DNA of 64,000 nucleotides, from the NCBI RefSeq assembly GCF_010500845.1, contig NZ_JAAAMI010000002.1, positions 186,001-250,000 of the forward strand, in the 5' to 3' direction. This document shows positions 59,909 to 64,000 of this stretch, one piece after another. The notes below the pieces were generated by a model. The model had not been told where the DNA came from, made no database searches, and worked only from the letters and a program-made list of their open reading frames with translations. The DNA is from Flagellimonas sediminis (lineage in GTDB: Bacteria; Bacteroidota; Bacteroidia; Flavobacteriales; Flavobacteriaceae). A program made the translations under genes and the position numbers. Within the stretch, counting starts at the first letter, position 1. Every line of letters begins with the position of its first letter.

Positions 59909-59942
59909 CAAATATAGGCATTAAAGTATTTGATCATTTCAA
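59909..59942 (-). promoter_or_regulatory. Promoter TTG-N23-TATATTTG of the BatA operon
   Basis: On the reverse strand TTG (59942-59940) and TATATTTG (59916-59909) are 23 nt apart; a full match to the Bacteroidota consensus, 17 nt upstream of the ATG at 59891. Confidence 0.75.
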
Positions 59943-60015
59943 ATAATGCTGTTAAGGGGGTTATAAATTAAAATGGGTGAAGGATTAATGGGTAAGGTAA
60001 AGGTTGTAAGGTTTG

Positions 60016-61023
60016 TCAACAAAAGAAAAAATAATCCTCCATCGGTTTTTGACCGAGACCCTTCAAGTACTTCTTTATTTCTGTTTGCTCTTTGCCATTT
60101 GCAACAGTGATGATGCTTTGCGGGTTTTCCAATGTTTTTAAATCATCAAAATGCATCAGTTCTTTATTGTAGATCTTTTTACCAATTTTATTGGGATTAT
60201 CACAAAGCCAAGTAAAATCGATACCATGATGTTGTAGTCCCTTGGCAATGGCTTTTCCTTTGAATCCAGCTCCCCAAACCACCAGGGGGCGGTTTATGTC
60301 ATGATTCAATTGCAAAAAGTAATGGAGTTTGATATCCAAAAAATAGTTTTGGGCATAATGCTCATGGGTTCGTGAAGTCCGAGTATCGTAATCCCGCCAA
60401 AGATGCAGTATTTCATCACATGGAATGATTTTTAATACTCCCTCATAAAAACGAAAGGTGAGATCGTAATCTTCGGGATAGCGCAAGGGTTCAAATCCAC
60501 CACAACGATCAAAATCCTCCCTATATACCATCCAACAAGGTGATGGAATTACGCACTCTTTGTAGATTTCATCAAAATTGGTTCCCTTGGATGTCAACCC
60601 GTTCAACCATTTTTCATAGCGTGAATAACCATTGCTGATGCCCCGGTCAGAAAAGTATTTAACCTGTCCTACGGCAATGTGTCCTTGGCCGGTTATTATC
60701 AAGTTATGGACCATTCGTTCCAATCTCTGCGGTTTCATTATGTCATCAGAATCCATCCGGGTGATAAAGGCTCCGCTACTTTTGACATATGCTGTCCGCA
60801 AGGCAGGAATGATTCCTTCCCCTTCATTTATAAAGACTTTTATGCGAGGGTCTTTGTTAGCATATTGACTCAAGACCTCAAAACTCTGGTCGTTGGAATG
60901 ATCATCTACGGCCAAAACCTCCCAATTGGAATAGGTTTGGCCTAGAATAGAATCCAAACATTCCAGTAAATAATGAGCGGTATTCTTAAATGGGATGACG
61001 ATGCTTACTTTGCCCTGTTGCAT
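60016..61023 (-). CDS. Family 2 glycosyltransferase
   Basis: 335 residues. KVSIVIPFKNTAHYLLECLD (about 5-24), WEVLAVDDHSNDQS (DD binding nucleotide) and ITRMDSDDIMKPQRLE (metal-binding DxD) are the GT-A signatures. The C-terminal 90 residues form an extra domain (VVWGAGFKGKAIAKGLQHHG, resembling a nucleotide-binding strand). It transfers a sugar to an unknown acceptor. It lies 20 nt after the 149-residue protein gene, in one unit with the fatty acid hydroxylase. Confidence 0.85.
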   Translation of the reverse strand: MQQGKVSIVIPFKNTAHYLLECLDSILGQTYSNWEVLAVDDHSNDQSFEVLSQYANKDPRIKVFINEGEGIIPALRTAYVKSSGAFITRMDSDDIMKPQRLERMVHNLIITGQGHIAVGQVKYFSDRGISNGYSRYEKWLNGLTSKGTNFDEIYKECVIPSPCWMVYREDFDRCGGFEPLRYPEDYDLTFRFYEGVLKIIPCDEILHLWRDYDTRTSRTHEHYAQNYFLDIKLHYFLQLNHDINRPLVVWGAGFKGKAIAKGLQHHGIDFTWLCDNPNKIGKKIYNKELMHFDDLKTLENPQSIITVANGKEQTEIKKYLKGLGQKPMEDYFFFC

Positions 61024-61043
61024 ATTGCAAAGTAACTAATTCT

Positions 61044-61493
61044 TCAATCAAAGGGTATGAGGTCCGGGGCCACATATTCTGATTTGGCTTTGACACTTTT
61101 TAGCAAGTCAAACGCATAATGCTGGTCCAACAATTGTTTAAAGGATGTTTTGAGTCTTGGGAACTCCACAATAAAATCATCAAAAGTGCCAGATTTTGAT
61201 TTTCTCATAAAGTGTTGGACTGCTTTAACCGAGGCCACGGTCAAGGTTTTATGGAACTTTGTGCCATCCCCATGCAATCGGTCAAACCTCTGGATACCAT
61301 TACAACATTTCTCTATGGCCAATTCTTCTCTAAAATTCTTCAAATAGATATAGGCTAAACGTAAATGGGCTTCGTGGCTGAACAGGGAAGGGGACAGGCT
61401 TCCCGTTTCAAAGGCTGTAATGAAACGGGAATCGTCCAAATCCCAATGGTGTTTAGGTGGGTTCATGCCCATGTTAGGTCTTGTGCAGGACAT
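61044..61493 (-). CDS. Conserved hypothetical protein, 149 residues
   Basis: Start is uncertain: ATGs at 61493, 61472 and 61466 are all in frame; the last gives MNPPKHHWDLDDSRFITAF. The middle has FSHEAHLRLAYIYLKNF (about 38-54) and HGDGTKFHKTLTVASVKAV (about 75-93), with several conserved histidines that could bind a metal. I remember similar proteins in Bacteroidota, none characterised. Its start lies 3 nt from the hydroxylase stop, so they are cotranscribed. Confidence 0.65.
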   Translation of the reverse strand: MSCTRPNMGMNPPKHHWDLDDSRFITAFETGSLSPSLFSHEAHLRLAYIYLKNFREELAIEKCCNGIQRFDRLHGDGTKFHKTLTVASVKAVQHFMRKSKSGTFDDFIVEFPRLKTSFKQLLDQHYAFDLLKSVKAKSEYVAPDLIPFD

Positions 61494-61496
61494 GGC

Positions 61497-62267
61497 TTAT
61501 TCTTTATTGATATCCCTAAACCGTAACATATCCCAAACCCTATTGGATGCCCCAAGATAAAAACCGGCTTCATGTTCATACCCTTTGGGGTTATTGAAGG
61601 TGCCAAACAGGATATCAAACAAGGATATATCGGAATAATTATAGGCATGAATGCCTTTGGCATGATGTACGGTATGGGCCTCCGGTCTTTGGATGAAATA
61701 CCCCACCCAAACCGGAGTTTTGATATTGGCATGTTGAAATATGCTTAAAAACGTAGTAATCAGAATGAACACGGTCGCTGCCTGAGCGGTAAACCCGGCA
61801 ATGACCACCAAACATAGACTTCCCAACAAGGTGAAGCCGATCATGTCCATTGGGCTAAAGTAAAAGGCCCCATAACTGTCCATACGTTCGGCACTATGGT
61901 GCATTTGATGGAATATTTTCCATAGGGTATCATTCTTGTGCATGGCATAATGCCAAATGTAAAGGGCAAATTCATAGATCATGACCGCGATGAAGGCACC
62001 CCATCCCGTCCCAAGTGCAGTCAAGTCAAAGATTTGATAATCCACCAGATAATTGTCCCATATCAAGGGGAAGTAAGTGGATAGGTAAAAAAACACGGCA
62101 AAAGAGGTAAGCCCCTTGAGTTTCCAATTCTTGATCTTGGGAAGTTCCCTGGCAGGAAAAAGTCCTTCCCAGATCATCAATACGCCATACATGCCCAATA
62201 AAATTAGGGAGACTGGGTCTATCAACACTTCCCAAGGATTGGGTAAACTTTTTAAAATCTCTAACAT
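61497..62267 (-). CDS. Fatty acid hydroxylase / sterol desaturase superfamily membrane protein
   Basis: 256 residues with four to five membrane helices (first about 14-32). The histidine boxes of the diiron hydroxylase family are present: HYAMHKND (about 107), HQMHHSAERMD (about 120) and HTVHHAKG (about 197). These bind two irons and hydroxylate or desaturate fatty acids, sterols or carotenoids. The substrate is unknown; a lipid hydroxylation role is plausible given that capnine-type lipids carry hydroxylated acyl chains, but this is speculative. It is the first gene of a three-gene reverse-strand unit. Confidence 0.88.
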   Translation of the reverse strand: MLEILKSLPNPWEVLIDPVSLILLGMYGVLMIWEGLFPARELPKIKNWKLKGLTSFAVFFYLSTYFPLIWDNYLVDYQIFDLTALGTGWGAFIAVMIYEFALYIWHYAMHKNDTLWKIFHQMHHSAERMDSYGAFYFSPMDMIGFTLLGSLCLVVIAGFTAQAATVFILITTFLSIFQHANIKTPVWVGYFIQRPEAHTVHHAKGIHAYNYSDISLFDILFGTFNNPKGYEHEAGFYLGASNRVWDMLRFRDINKE

Positions 62268-62344
62268 ACTTTACGATTTTTTAGGTTGTTTACCCCATAG
62301 GCATAAGTTTTGACCTTACAATGTAAGGCAGCAGGTAAGTTTTG

Positions 62345-64000
62345 TTAAAATGTCCATTCGTGGGGTATTTCCGGCTTATAGCTACAACAGGTTCCTGTTT
62401 TGATGGAGTTTGCGAGATGCTTGGCCAACAAAGGATGGACTTGTTCTATTTTAGTAATGGAATTCCTGATGCGCCAGGTAACTGCCGCTCGAGCTTTTTC
62501 CAAAGAGGAGCCCGTTCTGCGCACTTTGTTGGACAACCCCATCACCTTACCGATATACCCCATCAATTGCTCATATTCCTCTTCCAGTCTTTCTGCTTTT
62601 TCAATAAGCCCCATCTCTTCTGCATCGCTGATTTGCATTTTTAAGGATTTTATTTTGGACTTATAATCCTTCAATGCTTTTTCATCAATAAGTGCTGTAC
62701 CTTCTTGTTTCACAGAACTTCCCATTAGTTGTAGGCAATGAAATTCCTCTTCGGGATGTTCCAATAATTGAGTGATATCACGTAGTCCTTTGGAATCTCT
62801 GATGTTTATTGACAAACCTCCATAGCTGAGCTCCCACAGTTCGCCATGATGGACAAAACTTCCTTTTATAACTTTACTTGTTTCGGCAGGAATGATGGGA
62901 GCATTTGGTTTTGAATCTTTCCCAATCATAAATTCCCAAAATGGCTCTAGATTGCTTTTATCTTTGTAGGGGTTGACTTCCTTTTGCCATGCAATTGCTT
63001 CTTGGTTTGTGGCATCTTTATTCTGCTTGATGTTTCTTCTAAATATCTTTAGATATTGTTCCCAATAACTCTTCATTTGGTCGTGACGGGAAATATGATA
63101 ATATGCAGCAGATAAAAAAGCTGTGAAATCAGTCCAAATAGAAAGATTGGAAACCTTTTCACCAACCTCGATGGCTTTTTCAAACTCACCTTTTTCAAAA
63201 TAAACCAACATGCCTGTCGGTAGATAGGCTTCGGGATTCAACGGGTTTAGGTTCCTAGCTTTATCATACAATTGTTCAGCTTCTTGTATATAACCAAGCC
63301 AAACCATACAATTGGATATCAATACAAGGTTATCGGCATCGTTCGGATTCATCTTAAGAGATTTCCGTAACAAATGCTCCGATTTATCATAATCTCCTAA
63401 ATAAAGAAAAGTACGGCCCAGTACCGCCAATGAAACATAATCGTTTTCATCCAATTCTATCGCTTTGAGTGCATAATCATGGGCTCCTTTTTGGCTCACA
63501 TCCCAACGATCCCACAATTGGCAGCTCCATTCATTGAAATACGACAAGGAGAGCCCTGTATAAGCACGGGCAAACATTGGGTCGATATTTAAAGCGGCTT
63601 TAAAATGTTCTCTTGCTTTAAGGTCACTTTCCAATGTTCCTTTCTTGACCTCGTTCATCCCTAAAAGCCAATTTTCGTAAGCGGCAAGATCCACTAATTC
63701 CTTTTTATAAGAGTAGGAGAGTAGGTCATGATCTATTTGTTGTTGCAGTACATTCACTATTTGTTGCGTAATGGTGTCCTGCATTTTCAATACGCTTTCC
63801 AGGGTTTCATCGTGGTTGCCTGCAAATACGATCTTATGGTCCCTGGTCCTGATGAGCTGCACCCCAATCCGGAAACCTTGATTAGTGGGGCGAAAGCTTC
63901 CTGTAATTATATAGTCTGCACCCAATCGCCCTATGGATTCAGCATCGGAACTGTTCGTAATATGCTGTGTGGAGTATTGGGAAATGACGGATAGCCCTAC
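62345..64000 (-). CDS. TolB-like / TPR regulatory protein, N-terminus outside window
   Basis: 551 residues are visible; the frame is open to the right edge, so the start lies beyond it. The first part (GLSVISQYSTQHI, LGADYIITGSFRP, QIVNVLQQQ) matches the TolB-like sensory domain found with adenylate cyclases. TPR-like repeats follow (about visible residues 95-310). The last 175 residues have LWELSYGGLSINIRDSKGLR (opening), a helical middle and RIRNSITKIEQVHPLLAKHL with TGTCCSYKP at the end, a domain otherwise familiar from the C-termini of large ATPase or LuxR-type regulators. Function is probably regulatory. Confidence 0.72.
   Translation of the reverse strand, partial: VGLSVISQYSTQHITNSSDAESIGRLGADYIITGSFRPTNQGFRIGVQLIRTRDHKIVFAGNHDETLESVLKMQDTITQQIVNVLQQQIDHDLLSYSYKKELVDLAAYENWLLGMNEVKKGTLESDLKAREHFKAALNIDPMFARAYTGLSLSYFNEWSCQLWDRWDVSQKGAHDYALKAIELDENDYVSLAVLGRTFLYLGDYDKSEHLLRKSLKMNPNDADNLVLISNCMVWLGYIQEAEQLYDKARNLNPLNPEAYLPTGMLVYFEKGEFEKAIEVGEKVSNLSIWTDFTAFLSAAYYHISRHDQMKSYWEQYLKIFRRNIKQNKDATNQEAIAWQKEVNPYKDKSNLEPFWEFMIGKDSKPNAPIIPAETSKVIKGSFVHHGELWELSYGGLSINIRDSKGLRDITQLLEHPEEEFHCLQLMGSSVKQEGTALIDEKALKDYKSKIKSLKMQISDAEEMGLIEKAERLEEEYEQLMGYIGKVMGLSNKVRRTGSSLEKARAAVTWRIRNSITKIEQVHPLLAKHLANSIKTGTCCSYKPEIPHEWTF

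Noticed and set aside
220..64000. Many long open frames antisense to or overlapping recognisable genes (for example 506-1021 on the reverse strand, 8125-8499 on the reverse strand)
   Set aside because: They lie inside well-supported genes, have no domain or signal pattern, and follow from the codon structure of the coding strand.
1..64000. CRISPR arrays, prophage, insertion sequences, tRNA and rRNA genes
   Set aside because: I saw no evenly spaced repeats, transposase or integrase motifs, phage structural genes or cloverleaf patterns in the gaps between genes.

Overview
The window is a gene-dense chromosomal stretch from a member of the Bacteroidota, almost certainly a marine Flavobacteriaceae and closest in style to Allomuricauda/Muricauda. 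Four things point there: many promoters match the Bacteroidota consensus (TTG, 17-23 nt, TAnnTTTG); Shine-Dalgarno sequences are mostly absent; many proteins belong to families typical of flavobacteria (TonB plug/CarboxypepD_reg receptors, DUF4834, DUF2490, BatA, a GNAT-nitrilase fusion, a CAL67264-type membrane protein); and there is an adjacent gene pair that fits sulfonolipid (capnine) synthesis. Base composition and codon use look even by eye. I see no insertion sequence, prophage, CRISPR array, tRNA or rRNA, so this is mainly core genome.

Layout. 1-7.8 kb: the 3' end of an acyl-CoA-synthetase-like gene, a secreted M24 peptidase, a tandem pair of secreted barrel-less TonB-plug/TPR proteins, an MCC-type acyl-CoA carboxylase beta subunit and a Gfo/Idh/MocA oxidoreductase. 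7.8-15.2 kb: a small membrane protein, ettA, a secreted helical protein, an MBL-fold lipoprotein, a membrane coiled-coil protein, fumC, a DUF2167 protein and a 58-residue membrane protein. 15.3-19.9 kb: a TonB-dependent receptor, a small secreted protein, and prfB (with its +1 programmed frameshift) followed by arsC. 20-23.3 kb: an operon of circularly permuted ATP-grasp, alpha-E and transglutaminase-like proteins, a predicted but poorly understood peptide-modifying module. 23.4-29.6 kb: a zinc metalloprotease, a GntG-type aldolase, a YbaB protein and a prolyl oligopeptidase.

29.6-32.1 kb holds the proposed cysteate synthase and cysteate acyltransferase, each with its own promoter and terminator; a perfect 11-bp inverted repeat sits at the predicted transcription start of the first. 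32.1-40.7 kb is a run of mostly reverse-strand accessory genes, including a P1-family (DmpA-like) aminopeptidase broken by a one-base deletion in a G run. 40.8-46.3 kb is an envelope-glycan cluster (DUF4834, YfhO-like, glycosyltransferase, flippase), the last three genes translationally coupled. 46.3-55.4 kb carries a basic low-complexity secreted protein, uvrA, a sigma-70 family factor, a 47-residue ORF, nth, a Bcp peroxiredoxin, a large conserved protein of unknown function and an MBL hydrolase. A 293-bp gap at 55.4-55.7 kb contains two tandem copies of a palindromic repeat. 55.7-59.9 kb is an overlapping operon of a BatA/vWA protein, a dihydroorotase homologue lacking metal ligands, a DUF4870-like protein and an esterase. 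60-62.3 kb encodes a GT2, a conserved hypothetical protein and a fatty acid hydroxylase. The window closes inside a TolB-like/TPR regulator.

The most interesting items are the sulfonolipid pair and its hairpin, the ATP-grasp/alpha-E/transglutaminase operon, the tandem plug-TPR paralogues, the degenerate dihydroorotase homologue and the frameshifted P1 peptidase. All functional statements rest on reading motifs by eye; no database search was run.
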